Positions 36,733-46,566 of a stretch of DNA of 64,000 nt are shown here, one piece after another (the stretch's first letter is position 1; each line of letters opens with the position of its first letter). The notes beneath the pieces were generated by a model that worked only from the letters and a program-made list of their open reading frames with translations, was not told the DNA's origin and searched no databases. A program made the translations under genes and the position numbers. Source of the stretch: Colwellia psychrerythraea (GTDB taxonomy: Bacteria > Pseudomonadota > Gammaproteobacteria > Enterobacterales > Alteromonadaceae). Location of the stretch: assembly GCA_002163005.1 (NCBI GenBank), contig MAAF01000056.1, forward strand, positions 147,177 to 211,176. Reading direction: 5' to 3'.

Positions 36733-39209
36733 TAGTGCTGTTGCTCCCATGCTAAGGTTCTTAATAAATCACCAAAAACACCTGCTGCTGTAACCGCTGC
36801 GCCCGCACCGTAACCGCGTAAAACAAACGGTAAAGGTTGGTAATAACGACTATGAATAGCCAAGGCGTTTTCGCCATCTTTAATGCTATATAACGGGTGG
36901 TTTATTCCAACAGATTCTATAGAAACTTGGCATTTACCATCAACAATATTACCAATATAACGAAGCACTTTACCTTCTAATTTTGCAACCGCTACGCGCT
37001 CAGCAAAGTCACCATCCAGCTTAGTTAAATTACTCATAAACTGACTAACATCACCGCTGGCATCAAAATCTTCGGGTAATACTGACTCAATATTGATATC
37101 TGATAACTCTAACTGCATGCCAGCTTCTCGAGCCATAATTAATAATTTACGGGCAACGTCCATACCACTTAAATCATCACGAGGATCTGGTTCAGTAAAA
37201 CCATTTTCTTTAGCAATTGCAGTCGCCTCTGATAACGACATACCCTCTTCTAATTTACCAAACATATAAGATAACGAACCCGACAATACACCTTCGAAGC
37301 GTTGTAACTCATCGCCCGCTTTAATTAAGCTTTGTAAGGTATCAATAACAGGTAAACCAGCACCTACCGTTGTTTCATATAAGAAACGGCGGTTAGTTTT
37401 TTGTGCAGTACTGCGTAGCTCTTGATAATATTCCCAAGAATCAGTATTTGCCTTTTTATTTGGTGTAACAATATGAAAACCTTCAGCAAGGTAATCTACA
37501 TAACTCATTGCTAATGCTTCATTTGACGTTGAGTCAACAAAAACTGGGTTGATTAGGTGATTATCGCGAACAAAAGCTTTAAGGTTATCGACATTAACTG
37601 GTAGTGCTTCTTCTGCATTGGCAATAGCTTCTTGCCAGTTATTTAAATCAATGCCTTCTTTGTCAAATACCATACCTTTCGAGTTAGCAATACCGTAGAC
37701 TTTCAAAACAATGTTTTGCTTTTTCAAACTCGCTTGTTGACGAGATATTTGCGCGATTAATTCACTACCAACTACACCACAGCCTACTAAGAAAACGTCA
37801 ATAGTTGGTTTATGAGAAAAGAAGTTCTGATGGCTTACTTTCATCGCATCCATACATTTTCGTTGTTCAACAACGACAGAGATACTACGTTCTGATGAGT
37901 CCTGAGCAATAGCAACCACATTAACTCGAGCTTGTGCCAATGAACTAAAGAATTTAGCTGCCACGCCTCGTTGATGGTGCATGCCATCACCGACAAGTGA
38001 CACAATAGATAGCTCGCTTTTTAGTGCTAAAGGTTCAAGTAAACCATTTAACAGCTCTAATTCAAATTCTTCGTGTAAACTTTGTTTCGCACGCGCAGAG
38101 TCACTCGAATAAATACAAAAACTAATGCAATACTCACTAGACGATTGACTAATGAGTACCAAAGAAATATTTTCTCTGCTCATCGTTGCAAATACACGGC
38201 TCGCCATACCTACCATACCTTTCATGCCAGGTCCTGACACATTGACCATAGTTAGATCATCAAGGTTAGAAATTGCTTTAACGCGCTTTTGTTGGTCATT
38301 CTCATTGGAAATTAAGGTACCTTGTGCACTTGGGTTACTGGTATTCTTAATTAAACAAGGAATGTGGTATTGAGCAATAGGCCCGATTGTTTTTGGATGC
38401 AAAACGCTAGCACCAAAATACGAGAGCTCCATTGCTTCTTGATAAGATAAATAATCAAGTAATTTTGCTTCTTTAATATAACGAGGATCTGCGTTATAAA
38501 CCCCATCTACATCAGTCCAAATCTCACAACATTCCGCTTCAGCACAAACAGCTAATACCGCTGCCGAATAATCAGAGCCATTACGCCCTAATGTAGTAAC
38601 CTGTGGCATACCATCATTATTGTCCGCATTTACCCCAATAAAGCCCGGCATTAACGATATTTGATTTAATTCAGTGTACTCTTGCGCAAATTTCTCTTTC
38701 GATAGTACTAAATCTGCTACCGCATTGAGAGATGACTTATTGGTATATAAAAATTTCTCTGGCGCTAACAGTGATACTTGAAGGTCAGAAGCTTGTAAAA
38801 CAGCATCAAGTATTGCCACACTTAAGCGTTCACCCGTACTGATAATACGAGCGCGGATATGATCAGGGCAATAGGTTAGTAACGTTGCTCCTTGCATATA
38901 ACGGGAAATTTGATTCTCATAATTAGCCAGCGCTTGCTCACAATGCTGATTATTAAAGTTGCTTATACTTGCAGATAAATCATCGATAATAGTAGTAATT
39001 GCACGTTTGAAGTGACCTAAATCTGTCACTACTTTTTCTTCATCGCTAATATTTTCAGTCATAGCAACTAAGTGATTGGTAACTCCTTGTGGAGCTGACA
39101 CAACTACTGCAAGTTTTGATGATTCGCTTTTATTTTGGATAATATCGGCAACTTGACGAAAACGCTCTGCTGAAGCCAGTGAAGAGCCACCAAATTTAAG
39201 TACACGCAT
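36732..39209 (-). CDS. thrA: Bifunctional aspartokinase I / homoserine dehydrogenase I
   Basis: Catalyses the first and third steps of threonine synthesis. The 825-residue order is aspartokinase ([35 protein letters not shown]), two ACT domains for threonine feedback, and homoserine dehydrogenase ([33 protein letters not shown]). It is the first structural gene after the thrL attenuator. Confidence 0.97.
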   Translation of the reverse strand: MRVLKFGGSSLASAERFRQVADIIQNKSESSKLAVVVSAPQGVTNHLVAMTENISDEEKVVTDLGHFKRAITTIIDDLSASISNFNNQHCEQALANYENQISRYMQGATLLTYCPDHIRARIISTGERLSVAILDAVLQASDLQVSLLAPEKFLYTNKSSLNAVADLVLSKEKFAQEYTELNQISLMPGFIGVNADNNDGMPQVTTLGRNGSDYSAAVLAVCAEAECCEIWTDVDGVYNADPRYIKEAKLLDYLSYQEAMELSYFGASVLHPKTIGPIAQYHIPCLIKNTSNPSAQGTLISNENDQQKRVKAISNLDDLTMVNVSGPGMKGMVGMASRVFATMSRENISLVLISQSSSEYCISFCIYSSDSARAKQSLHEEFELELLNGLLEPLALKSELSIVSLVGDGMHHQRGVAAKFFSSLAQARVNVVAIAQDSSERSISVVVEQRKCMDAMKVSHQNFFSHKPTIDVFLVGCGVVGSELIAQISRQQASLKKQNIVLKVYGIANSKGMVFDKEGIDLNNWQEAIANAEEALPVNVDNLKAFVRDNHLINPVFVDSTSNEALAMSYVDYLAEGFHIVTPNKKANTDSWEYYQELRSTAQKTNRRFLYETTVGAGLPVIDTLQSLIKAGDELQRFEGVLSGSLSYMFGKLEEGMSLSEATAIAKENGFTEPDPRDDLSGMDVARKLLIMAREAGMQLELSDINIESVLPEDFDASGDVSQFMSNLTKLDGDFAERVAVAKLEGKVLRYIGNIVDGKCQVSIESVGINHPLYSIKDGENALAIHSRYYQPLPFVLRGYGAGAAVTAAGVFGDLLRTLAWEQQH

Positions 39210-39302
39210 GTTTTCTTCCTTTATAAAGAAATAGTGAATAAAGATACTCTCTGCTTATTGAGCTATTTAAGCTATTAGAGTTAATACTCTTCATTGTAAA
39301 CA

Positions 39303-39337
39303 TAAAAAAGCCCGTAACCTTTTCAGGTCACGGGCTT
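39303..39337 (-). terminator. Threonine operon attenuator
   Basis: On the minus strand AAGCCCGTGACC pairs with GGTTACGGGCTT (one G-U) and is followed by a run of T. It lies between the Thr/Ile-rich leader and thrA, the classic attenuation arrangement: stalled ribosomes on Thr or Ile codons would favour an antiterminator. Confidence 0.88.
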
Positions 39338-39361
39338 CGATAAAATTTTTATTTTTACACG

Positions 39362-39436
39362 TTAGCCAGCGACCGCCATCCTAATTAGGGTGGTAGTGGT
39401 TGTAATAATAGTAATGTGGCTAGTGTTTATTTTCAT
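39362..39436 (-). CDS. thrL: thr operon leader peptide
   Basis: A 24-codon minus-strand frame starting MKINTSHITII. It contains seven threonine and five isoleucine codons, with five consecutive Thr (ACA ACC ACT ACC ACC) at residues 12-16, and ends AVAG. It is followed by the attenuator hairpin and thrA. Its content and position match enterobacterial thrL. The predicted effector is charged tRNA-Thr and tRNA-Ile. Confidence 0.92.
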   Translation of the reverse strand: MKINTSHITIITTTTTLIRMAVAG

Positions 39437-39565
39437 AACCTTAAAATGCCTTAAGTTACAGTAACTGTCAATCTTTAATGACAAATAATATTAAATAAAA
39501 AGTTATAATTTATGCATAAAAATTTAATACTAGACAATAACGTGTTAGCACAAACACATACTAAT

Positions 39566-39586
39566 TCTACTTCAAGATGCAAGTTC
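39566..39586. repeat. Single ATACCCG-family arm overlapping the diguanylate cyclase stop
   Basis: This 21-base stretch, beginning TCTACTTCAAGATGCAAG, is identical to 11262-11282 of palindrome copy 1. It contains the TGA stop (39572-39574) and encodes the last four residues of the upstream minus-strand gene. Confidence 0.65.
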
Positions 39587-40576
39587 TGCAGCATTACATA
39601 CTTGATTCCGTCCCCGAGATTTTGCTTGATATAAAGCACTATCCGCTTGGGTAATCAGTTCTTCATAATTAGACACTTTGTCACTAAGTTGTGCAACGCC
39701 TAAGCTGACGGTTACGTTTATCACCTTATCATTATAAGTTAAAGGTGTTGTGGCTAATACGCGGCAAATACGCTGTGCAAGTTCTATTGCTCCTGCAGAG
39801 TCGGTCTCAGGTAAAATAATAGCAAATTCTTCTCCACCATAACGTCCGAAGGTGTCTTCAACTCTTAATAAAGTACTTATTAAAGCACTGACCTCAATTA
39901 ACACCATATCGCCACCTTGATGGCCATAATCATCGTTAAGTAATTTAAAGTGGTCTAAATCAAGCATTATCAACGATAACTTTTTGTCATGTCGTCGTGC
40001 TTTCGCATATTCTTGTTCTAATGAGTCTTGCCAATGCCTTCGATTATAGATTTGAGTTAAACCATCTATACGGCTAATTTGCGCTATTTCAGCTAAGGTC
40101 TTTTGTAATTGCATTTGATAATGACAAGCATCGGTAACATCTTCAATTAAAATACAAATATGTTTGCCATTAGCATCAGTTTCTATAGGCAGAAAAGTAC
40201 AGTTTTGTGCCATAAACTCACTATCTGTTGTGATAGGCCGAGTGTGAGGTAATTCGAATAAGTGATGTCTTTGTTGCCAAGAACAAAAACTCGGCGTATT
40301 TAATTGTAAAACCGAGCTAAGTTTACGAGATAACCAACGTTGTGGCAGCTCTGTAAATGCACTAAAAATAGATTGCCCAATAATATTACCTGGTACTTTA
40401 TCAGTATGGACCTGTAAAAAGCGATTCCAAATAACAATATTAAAATCAGCATCTAATACCAAAACACCAGTATTTAATTGGTTAGAAATTTGGCTGTTAA
40501 TTTGTTTAAGTACCAGTTCATTTACAGCAGGCACATCTATTTTTGTTGCCGTAGTAAGTGACTTAATATCAGGCAT
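39572..40576 (-). CDS. PAS-GGDEF diguanylate cyclase
   Basis: The 334-residue protein has a PAS-like domain (LNTGVLVLDADFNIVIWNRF) followed by a GGDEF domain with active-site signature GRYGGEEFAIILPE. An RVED inhibitory (RxxD) site lies five residues upstream, so product inhibition by c-di-GMP is likely. It should make c-di-GMP in the cytoplasm. The start overlaps the CheC-like gene stop by one base. The C-terminal ELAS and stop lie in a dispersed repeat arm, so the end was probably reshaped by the insertion. Confidence 0.93.
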   Translation of the reverse strand: MPDIKSLTTATKIDVPAVNELVLKQINSQISNQLNTGVLVLDADFNIVIWNRFLQVHTDKVPGNIIGQSIFSAFTELPQRWLSRKLSSVLQLNTPSFCSWQQRHHLFELPHTRPITTDSEFMAQNCTFLPIETDANGKHICILIEDVTDACHYQMQLQKTLAEIAQISRIDGLTQIYNRRHWQDSLEQEYAKARRHDKKLSLIMLDLDHFKLLNDDYGHQGGDMVLIEVSALISTLLRVEDTFGRYGGEEFAIILPETDSAGAIELAQRICRVLATTPLTYNDKVINVTVSLGVAQLSDKVSNYEELITQADSALYQAKSRGRNQVCNAAELAS

Positions 40577-41184
40577 TAATATTCTTCCAAAATACGATCA
40601 AGTACATGTTTTATATTCGTTATCGCTGTTTCAGGAATCAATAAAATCATATTGCAATTAAATGAATAGTCAGTCACTTGATAATTAATATTTACTTTTA
40701 ATGCTAAATCCCAAGTAAATGGCATTTGTTGTAAATGCTCAGACAATATTTCCTGTACATTCGGCAATAATTTTGGCGCATTATAAGACAACTGATTATT
40801 AATTTGCTGAGCAAATACATTTAAAAAAGTTGTCGTTAAAATGGAGCTAATATCAATTAATTGCTCATCTTGTGATAATTCATCGGGTTCATATCCCAAT
40901 AAATCAGCGATTCGACCGGAATCCTCTTCTTGGTAAACTAATAGTGCTTCACCTCGAATACCTTCAAAACCAAAAAAACCTTGGCTTACAACTGCCATAG
41001 TGTTTTTCTGTTGACTCAAAGTTTTCATCAGATCTTCAGCTGCTACACTCTCAATACTTGGGACTTTTAAATAAACAAACGTATTTAGGTAACGGGCAAG
41101 TTGATCACTTGCTTGTCCCATAGCAATATTAATGAGCTCTTGTAAGCAATCTTGTTGGTCTTCAGTTAGGTGAAATTCATTCAT
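40576..41184 (-). CDS. CheC-like phosphatase-family protein
   Basis: The 202-residue protein resembles CheC/CheX-type receiver phosphatases. The N-terminal helix CLQELINIAMGQASDQLARY has the E-x2-N active pair at residues 16 and 19. The second CheC motif region, near IDISSILTTTFLNVFAQQI, lacks the usual Glu and Asn, so probably one site is active. Its ATG overlaps the response-regulator stop by four bases. It likely dephosphorylates or binds that receiver. Confidence 0.83.
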   Translation of the reverse strand: MNEFHLTEDQQDCLQELINIAMGQASDQLARYLNTFVYLKVPSIESVAAEDLMKTLSQQKNTMAVVSQGFFGFEGIRGEALLVYQEEDSGRIADLLGYEPDELSQDEQLIDISSILTTTFLNVFAQQINNQLSYNAPKLLPNVQEILSEHLQQMPFTWDLALKVNINYQVTDYSFNCNMILLIPETAITNIKHVLDRILEEY

Positions 41185-41546
41185 AGAAAGCCATGTTGCT
41201 GCAAATTATTAAGTAATGCATCTGTTTGTACAGGCTTACGCATAAACTCTTTTGCTCCTAGTGCTTTTACCTTACTTTGCATTTCAGGTTGAATGTCTGC
41301 TGAAATTACAAAAACGCTGCAATTAAGGTTTAATTTTTGTATGCCTTGTAAAACACCAATACCATCAATACCCGGCATAGTAAGATCAAGAAAAAGAATT
41401 TCAATACTATTATCACGTAAAATTGTTAGCGCTTCAGCGCCATTACAGGCAATTTGAACGGAGTCTTTCCATTCCTCAGGAAGACTTCTAAGTACTTGCT
41501 TTCTGGCCATGTTTGAATCATCACAAATAAGCACCGATGGGCTCAT
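41181..41546 (-). CDS. Single-domain response regulator (CheY-like)
   Basis: A 121-residue stand-alone receiver with acidic pocket ICDDSNMARK, phosphoacceptor in EILFLDLTMPGIDG, and KEFMRKPVQTDALL. It has no output domain. It is the first gene of the three-gene overlapping operon with a CheC-like protein and a diguanylate cyclase. No clear ribosome-binding site precedes the ATG. The cognate kinase is not in this window. Confidence 0.9.
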   Translation of the reverse strand: MSPSVLICDDSNMARKQVLRSLPEEWKDSVQIACNGAEALTILRDNSIEILFLDLTMPGIDGIGVLQGIQKLNLNCSVFVISADIQPEMQSKVKALGAKEFMRKPVQTDALLNNLQQHGFL

Positions 41547-42137
41547 AGAAGGAGGGACCTTATTTTATTTTATTGTAGATAATTTACCCTAAATAAAAGC
41601 AATTGTTAATCAACAATTCATTTTTTTAACAATATTGTGTAGATAGTTCATTAATAAGTGACAAAATCGTACTTTAAACACCAAATCACTCCTATTTATG
41701 AGTAACTAAATGGATGAAAATATAAAGGCGTCATTAATAACGTCAAATCTATTTAAGAGAGAACTCATCATTTATATAAGTAATACAAATTCAGAAAAGT
41801 ATGTACTTAAATGAGATTGAAGGGGTAAAACCAAACGGATTAATAGGACAAGCTCGAAGTCGAGTATGGTAATGCTATAACACGGTATATTACCCAGCAA
41901 AACTAGCCGCCAATAATAAAAAAAGCACAAGCAATAGAGAATATCGCTGAGCTGATATAAACCGTGATAATTTTGAGACTATCGAAATTAATTTTCATCA
42001 CATTGCCTTTTAAAATTTAAAGAATAAATAAAAGAGAGTTAGTGAAAGTGATTATAATTTATTGACGCACTAATAAGTGTAGTTAAATTGTTGACGTTTG
42101 TGACAAAGATCATTGACCTTTTAATATTTTATTATCT
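41547..42137. other. Long AT-rich intergenic region
   Basis: 591 bases without a sizeable gene. It carries the promoter of the response-regulator operon (minus) and one candidate 31-codon membrane ORF at 41903-41998. No repeat or terminator was convincing. Confidence 0.5.
41903..41998 (-). CDS. Candidate 31-residue single-span membrane peptide
   Basis: The short frame starts MKINFDSLKIITVYISSAIF and continues with a hydrophobic run ending in Gly-Gly. An AGG lies seven bases before the ATG. Length and topology resemble the many single-span bacterial mini-proteins, but by chance alone such a frame is not rare in AT-rich DNA. Confidence 0.3.
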   Translation of the reverse strand: MKINFDSLKIITVYISSAIFSIACAFFIIGG

Positions 42138-42893
42138 TTAGTGAGGGTTTTGCCAGTGTAACTGTGATTGATGGGTACTAAGCCATTTTTTGGCTATTTG
42201 ATAGTTAGGGCAGAATTTTTCAACAAGTTGCCAGAACTCTTTAGAGTGATTTAAATGCTCTAAATGGCACAGCTCGTGAATAATCACGTAATCAATAACA
42301 TACGAAGGAGTCATTATTAAGAGGTAATTGAAACTTACTTCACCTCGATTATTGCAACTTCCCCAACGAGCACGGTACTGACGAATACTGATCATTGTTG
42401 GGCTCAACGCTATCTCTTTACTGATAAGTTCAAGACGATCAATAATTAATTGCTCAGCTTGCTGCTTAAAGTAAATTTCCAATTGTTTTTTTATTTGTTT
42501 AGATCTTGCTAAAAGCTCTGTTAACCTAGAATTAATTCTTTCACTTATAGCAATATTGAGGTATTTAGTCGTAGTCTGTTGATAATTAGATGATTCTATT
42601 TCAGGGCCTACTCCATGGCTAAAGTATACCTCAGGTTTTTTCGCTATACATATATTGAGAGTGACTTTCTCGCCTAAGTAAAGCAAGCTTGAACCCTGAG
42701 AAAAATCACAAAACTCTGGTATTTCTTGCTGCTCAGCTAACTTGCTACGCAACCAAACTGACTTTTTTTGAATAAAAGTATCAATAAAAGCTAATGTAAC
42801 ATAATGGGGAGCTCTCACGGTCACTTGACCATGTTTAACCTGCAGCGAGAGTGTTCTTCTACGCTTACTACGAATAAGCTTATATTCAAGCAT
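42138..42893 (-). CDS. YgjP-type zinc metallopeptidase (DUF45)
   Basis: The 251-residue protein has the signature VIIHELCHLEHLNHSKEFW, a HExxH zinc site with a downstream NHS as in YgjP/DUF45 proteins, and RYRARWGSCNNRGEVSFNYLL just before it. The substrate is unknown. It is 25 bases downstream of yebG on the same strand, so it may share the SOS-controlled transcript. Confidence 0.9.
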   Translation of the reverse strand: MLEYKLIRSKRRRTLSLQVKHGQVTVRAPHYVTLAFIDTFIQKKSVWLRSKLAEQQEIPEFCDFSQGSSLLYLGEKVTLNICIAKKPEVYFSHGVGPEIESSNYQQTTTKYLNIAISERINSRLTELLARSKQIKKQLEIYFKQQAEQLIIDRLELISKEIALSPTMISIRQYRARWGSCNNRGEVSFNYLLIMTPSYVIDYVIIHELCHLEHLNHSKEFWQLVEKFCPNYQIAKKWLSTHQSQLHWQNPH

Positions 42894-42918
42894 AGAATAT
42901 TAACCACAGCACATTCAA

Positions 42919-43296
42919 TTAACTGGCTTCACTCAATTTTGTGGCCGTTACTTTTGCTTTGCCCTTTTTTGCTTTAGCTGCCGGCTTTTTTGTTTCATTT
43001 TCAACAACCCCTGCAATAGGTGTATCAGTTACTTTTTCAACTGACTTTTTAACTATTGTTTTTGTCGGTTTTTTGGCTAATAAGGCAACAAGTACTTCTT
43101 CTCTATGCTGTGCTAAGAAAATACTTAACTCTTCATTGGCACTATCACTTAATTCTACCGAAGATTGAGAGAACATTAGGCTCAAGTTATCAGCCATATC
43201 CAACATTTTGTCATATTCATCAGCTGATTTCTTATCCATAAATGTTTTCGCCTCTACCCCGTTTCTAATTACTACAAACCGACTTTCAACTGCCAT
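42919..43296 (-). CDS. yebG: YebG family DNA-damage-inducible protein
   Basis: The N-terminal 70 residues match YebG (MAVESRFVVIRNGVEAKTF, KSADEYDKMLDMADNL). The C-terminus is a Lys/Ala-rich tail, longer than in E. coli. YebG is a LexA-regulated protein of unknown biochemical role. A near-consensus LexA box lies 109-124 bases upstream. Confidence 0.92.
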   Translation of the reverse strand: MAVESRFVVIRNGVEAKTFMDKKSADEYDKMLDMADNLSLMFSQSSVELSDSANEELSIFLAQHREEVLVALLAKKPTKTIVKKSVEKVTDTPIAGVVENETKKPAAKAKKGKAKVTATKLSEAS

Positions 43297-43750
43297 TAGA
43301 TTTCCCCATTCCTACATTTTGAGCTAATTAAAGGCTCATAACGCTGTTAAAAATTAACGTTTACTCAAATCATATTAATCACAATAGCATAACCAACACT
43401 AAAACTGTATATAAAAACAGTTGAATATAACTACTTTCAATAAACTAGCTTATTGGCGTTTTTAAAAACGAGTCAATCATCGCAAGTTTAATCGCCTCTA
43501 CTACAAGTTTTAGATGTCAAAGTATCACCAAATGTAAATGTTAATTTCAGTATTAAACAACATTTCCTACTGAATAAAAAGACAATCAATCACTTAGAGA
43601 ATATACGCCTTTTAATGCTTAATTTTTACTTACATCCTCTGGGTAAATGGATACAACTTTTAACTAAAAAGAGTCCACTATTATGGTGTGCCTTGCATAA
43701 CAGGGCCGAATAAAACACTAACGATATAAACTACACTATGGAGAATTACC
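43297..43750. other. Divergent promoter region of yebG and the DUF3718 gene
   Basis: 454 bases without a gene. The only clear signal is the LexA box at 43405-43420. An AT-rich tract before 43751 presumably carries the plus-strand promoter. Confidence 0.5.
43405..43420. promoter_or_regulatory. LexA (SOS) box upstream of yebG
   Basis: CTGTATATAAAAACAG matches the gammaproteobacterial LexA consensus CTGT-N8-ACAG with an AT-rich centre. It is the expected control of yebG. Confidence 0.85.
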
Positions 43751-44095
43751 ATGACTACTTTCAAAAAAACCTTACTTGCTATTGCCGCTTCTTTACCTTT
43801 CTTAGCTATTAGTTTACCAAGCCAAGCAGCAATGACACCTTATATGGAAAAAGCCCTAATAGATGTTTGTAAAGCGGCTAAAAGCAATAATCTTTTAAAG
43901 TTCAATGGCACAACTAAAAGTTACCGCTTAAAAACTAAAACAGTTGCGTTAAAATTGGTGTGTAATGGTGAAGACGTGATAAGTTTCGCTGAAAGCTATG
44001 GTGCTGATAAAACGGCGGCCAAATTACAAAAGAGCATAGGTAATGTACAAATCACCGATGTTGCAGCATTGTCAAAAGTAAAAGTAACTTTTTAA
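43751..44095 (+). CDS. DUF3718 secreted protein
   Basis: A 114-residue protein with a clear signal peptide (LLAIAASLPFLAISLPSQAA) and a mature domain with two cysteines (DVCKAAKSNN, LKLVCNGEDVISFAESYGA). The pattern matches the DUF3718 family of Shewanella and relatives, function unknown. The ribosome-binding site is GGAG before ATTACCATG. It is a single gene, followed by a hairpin. Confidence 0.85.
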   Translation: MTTFKKTLLAIAASLPFLAISLPSQAAMTPYMEKALIDVCKAAKSNNLLKFNGTTKSYRLKTKTVALKLVCNGEDVISFAESYGADKTAAKLQKSIGNVQITDVAALSKVKVTF

Positions 44096-44111
44096 AATGA
44101 CGGCTAAATAA

Positions 44112-44141
44112 GAACGCTCAACAGGACATTACTGAGCGTTC
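44112..44141. terminator. Hairpin between the DUF3718 gene and mrcB
   Basis: A perfect 9-bp stem GAACGCTCA/TGAGCGTTC has a 12-base loop. It lies between two converging genes and is T-rich on the minus side, so it may serve both. Confidence 0.55.
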
Positions 44142-44170
44142 ATATTTACATTTAATAAACTAAACAATGA

Positions 44171-46480
44171 CTATTCACCAAAAACCTTTTCAAACCAAGA
44201 TCTATGATCCACTTTTTCTTCTAAACATTCTTTTGAAGTAATTATACCGTCTCGCACAGCAGGATAAATAATAGTATTAGCACACTTATCTGTTACCGAA
44301 TTCCCCGTTTGTTGCTCAAAAATAGTGACCACAATGCTCTCTGGTTTAGTATCAATTTTATTGACTACACCCTGTTTTTTCATGAAATCAGCGAATAAAG
44401 GCAATGCTCCACTGCTCCCTGTTAAACCTGTTGGTTTGTTATTATCCTTCCCTAACCAAGTTGTTATTAAGTGCTTATTGTCATAACCGATAAACCAACT
44501 ATCGCGCAAAGCATTACTTGTCCCTGTTTTACCGGCAATTCTCTTATTATCCAGCCGCCAAGTTAGTGACCTAGCAGTGCCCTCTCGAGTGACTTTTGCT
44601 AAAGCGAAATCAAGTAAATATGCAGTATTCGCTGATAAGCGCTGCTCACTTAATTGCTGGTTTTGCCAGAGTGTCTCATTATTCGAAGAGAGTATTTTAG
44701 TGATGGTATGGGCCTTTTGGTAATAACCCTTGTTAGCAATCGCTAAATATAATTGGTTAATTTCCAATGGCGACATATTAATTGCACCTAATAAAACAGA
44801 TGGTCGCATTCGAAGTTCATGCTGATAGCCTAATGATTTAATGGCATCAGCTACGCTATCTAAACCTAAACTCATACCCAAATTAATGGTTGGTACATTG
44901 AGTGAGAATACTAACCCATCGATTAAGGAAACCTGCCCTCGATATTTTCCATCATAGTTTTTAGGTTGCCACTTTTTACCCGTACCGTTTCTTAAAGTAA
45001 TCGCCTTATCATCTAGAATAGTGGCGAAATTGTATTGTTGATGACGTTCGAGTGCCGCTGCATATATTGCTGGTTTAATTAATGATCCAATATGTCGCTT
45101 AGCATTAAGCGCACGGTTAAAGCCAGCATAACCGCTTTCCCTACCACCAACGAGGGCTCTAATTTCACCACTAGCAATATCAGTGACTACCATTGCAGCT
45201 TCTAAATCTTTTTGTTGATATTTCCGTTCTAATAAAGGTAATTGCTTCGCCACACTTTGTTCTAATAATTGCTGGCTTCTGTGTGAAAATCCAGTGAATA
45301 CTTTAATACCTGATTTTTGAGTAAAACTCGACAGGTGCTGATTTAATTCTGCATTAACCAGTTGCAAATAAGCCGGATACTTTTTTTTGGCTAACCGTCG
45401 ATTCGACCTAATAGATAGTTTTGACTCTGCAGCGTCTTCAAAATCAACCAGTGATAATAAGTGCTGTTCAAACATAAGCCTAAGAATAAGGTCTCGGCGT
45501 TCTATCGCACGTTCTGGATGACGCCATGGGTCGTAGTAACTTGGTCCTTTAACTTGGGCTATCAATAAAGCCATTTGGGCATGGCTTAATTCATTAATTT
45601 TTTTACCAAAATAGAACTGAGAGGCCAGGCCAAAACCATAAACGCCATTGGCATAATTCTGTCCTAAATACACTTCATTAATGTAAGCTTCTAATAGTTG
45701 ATCTTTACTGTATCTTAGCTCCAAAATCATTGCCATTAGTGCTTCTTTAATTTTTCGAGAAAGCGTTCGTTCTCGAGTAAGAAACATATTCTTTGCTAGT
45801 TGTTGAGTTAACGTACTACCACCTTGCACCGTACGTCCCGCACGAACATTATTGAGCAGCGCTCTAAAAATACCAACAGGTGAAACGCCATGATGATGGT
45901 AAAAATCACGGTCTTCAATTAACAATAAAGTATCAATCAATTGACTAGGGAGCTCTTCTAGCGACACAAGTACACGGTCTTCCTTATTATCAGGAACTAA
46001 GCGTGCCAGTAACTGTGGTTCAAGCTTTAATGTGGTAACAGCTTGCTCATCAACACGCAAGGAAGCAACAATACCACTAACAACCTCAATGCTGAGTTGC
46101 TGTGCATCACGAGTACCATTAGCAAAATCGAAAGGACGTTGGAAAATATGCAAACGCTCTGCAGACTGAGAAAATTGCCCCACTCGGGTGACAAATTTAA
46201 CTTTTCGATAACCATTAACTTTCAATGATTGGGCTATTTCTTCCAGATTTTCCTGCTCACCCAACTGCAATTTTTGTATTTGACCATAAACTTGTACTGG
46301 CACTTGCCAACGTTGACCTTCAAACTTTTTCCTTACTTTCGCGTCAAGATAAATAGAATAAATCCCTAACGCAAACACAGTGGCAATCATTAACTTGCCC
46401 AAGGTTATACCTATTCGACGTAATATCGATTTTTCTTTACTCACAGGGGTACTGCGTTTCGTTGCTTTATTTTTTGACAT
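44171..46480 (-). CDS. mrcB: Penicillin-binding protein 1B
   Basis: A bifunctional peptidoglycan synthase in the inner membrane, 769 residues. One TM segment lies near residues 25-45. A UB2H-like domain follows, then the glycosyltransferase (EDRDFYHHHGVSPVGIFRAL, GGSTLTQQLAKNMFL) and the transpeptidase with GSLIKPAIYAAAL (SxxK) and KTGTSN. It follows hrpB by 86 bases, an arrangement common in gammaproteobacteria. PBP1B needs an outer-membrane LpoB-type activator, not seen here. Confidence 0.97.
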   Translation of the reverse strand: MSKNKATKRSTPVSKEKSILRRIGITLGKLMIATVFALGIYSIYLDAKVRKKFEGQRWQVPVQVYGQIQKLQLGEQENLEEIAQSLKVNGYRKVKFVTRVGQFSQSAERLHIFQRPFDFANGTRDAQQLSIEVVSGIVASLRVDEQAVTTLKLEPQLLARLVPDNKEDRVLVSLEELPSQLIDTLLLIEDRDFYHHHGVSPVGIFRALLNNVRAGRTVQGGSTLTQQLAKNMFLTRERTLSRKIKEALMAMILELRYSKDQLLEAYINEVYLGQNYANGVYGFGLASQFYFGKKINELSHAQMALLIAQVKGPSYYDPWRHPERAIERRDLILRLMFEQHLLSLVDFEDAAESKLSIRSNRRLAKKKYPAYLQLVNAELNQHLSSFTQKSGIKVFTGFSHRSQQLLEQSVAKQLPLLERKYQQKDLEAAMVVTDIASGEIRALVGGRESGYAGFNRALNAKRHIGSLIKPAIYAAALERHQQYNFATILDDKAITLRNGTGKKWQPKNYDGKYRGQVSLIDGLVFSLNVPTINLGMSLGLDSVADAIKSLGYQHELRMRPSVLLGAINMSPLEINQLYLAIANKGYYQKAHTITKILSSNNETLWQNQQLSEQRLSANTAYLLDFALAKVTREGTARSLTWRLDNKRIAGKTGTSNALRDSWFIGYDNKHLITTWLGKDNNKPTGLTGSSGALPLFADFMKKQGVVNKIDTKPESIVVTIFEQQTGNSVTDKCANTIIYPAVRDGIITSKECLEEKVDHRSWFEKVFGE

Positions 46481-46566
46481 TATTTTTCGATATGCTTTGG
46501 GGCTGTTGATCTTTACTAATTATTTTTGCAGTAGAGGAGTTTAATACTCCCCCGCTTCAAATCCAG

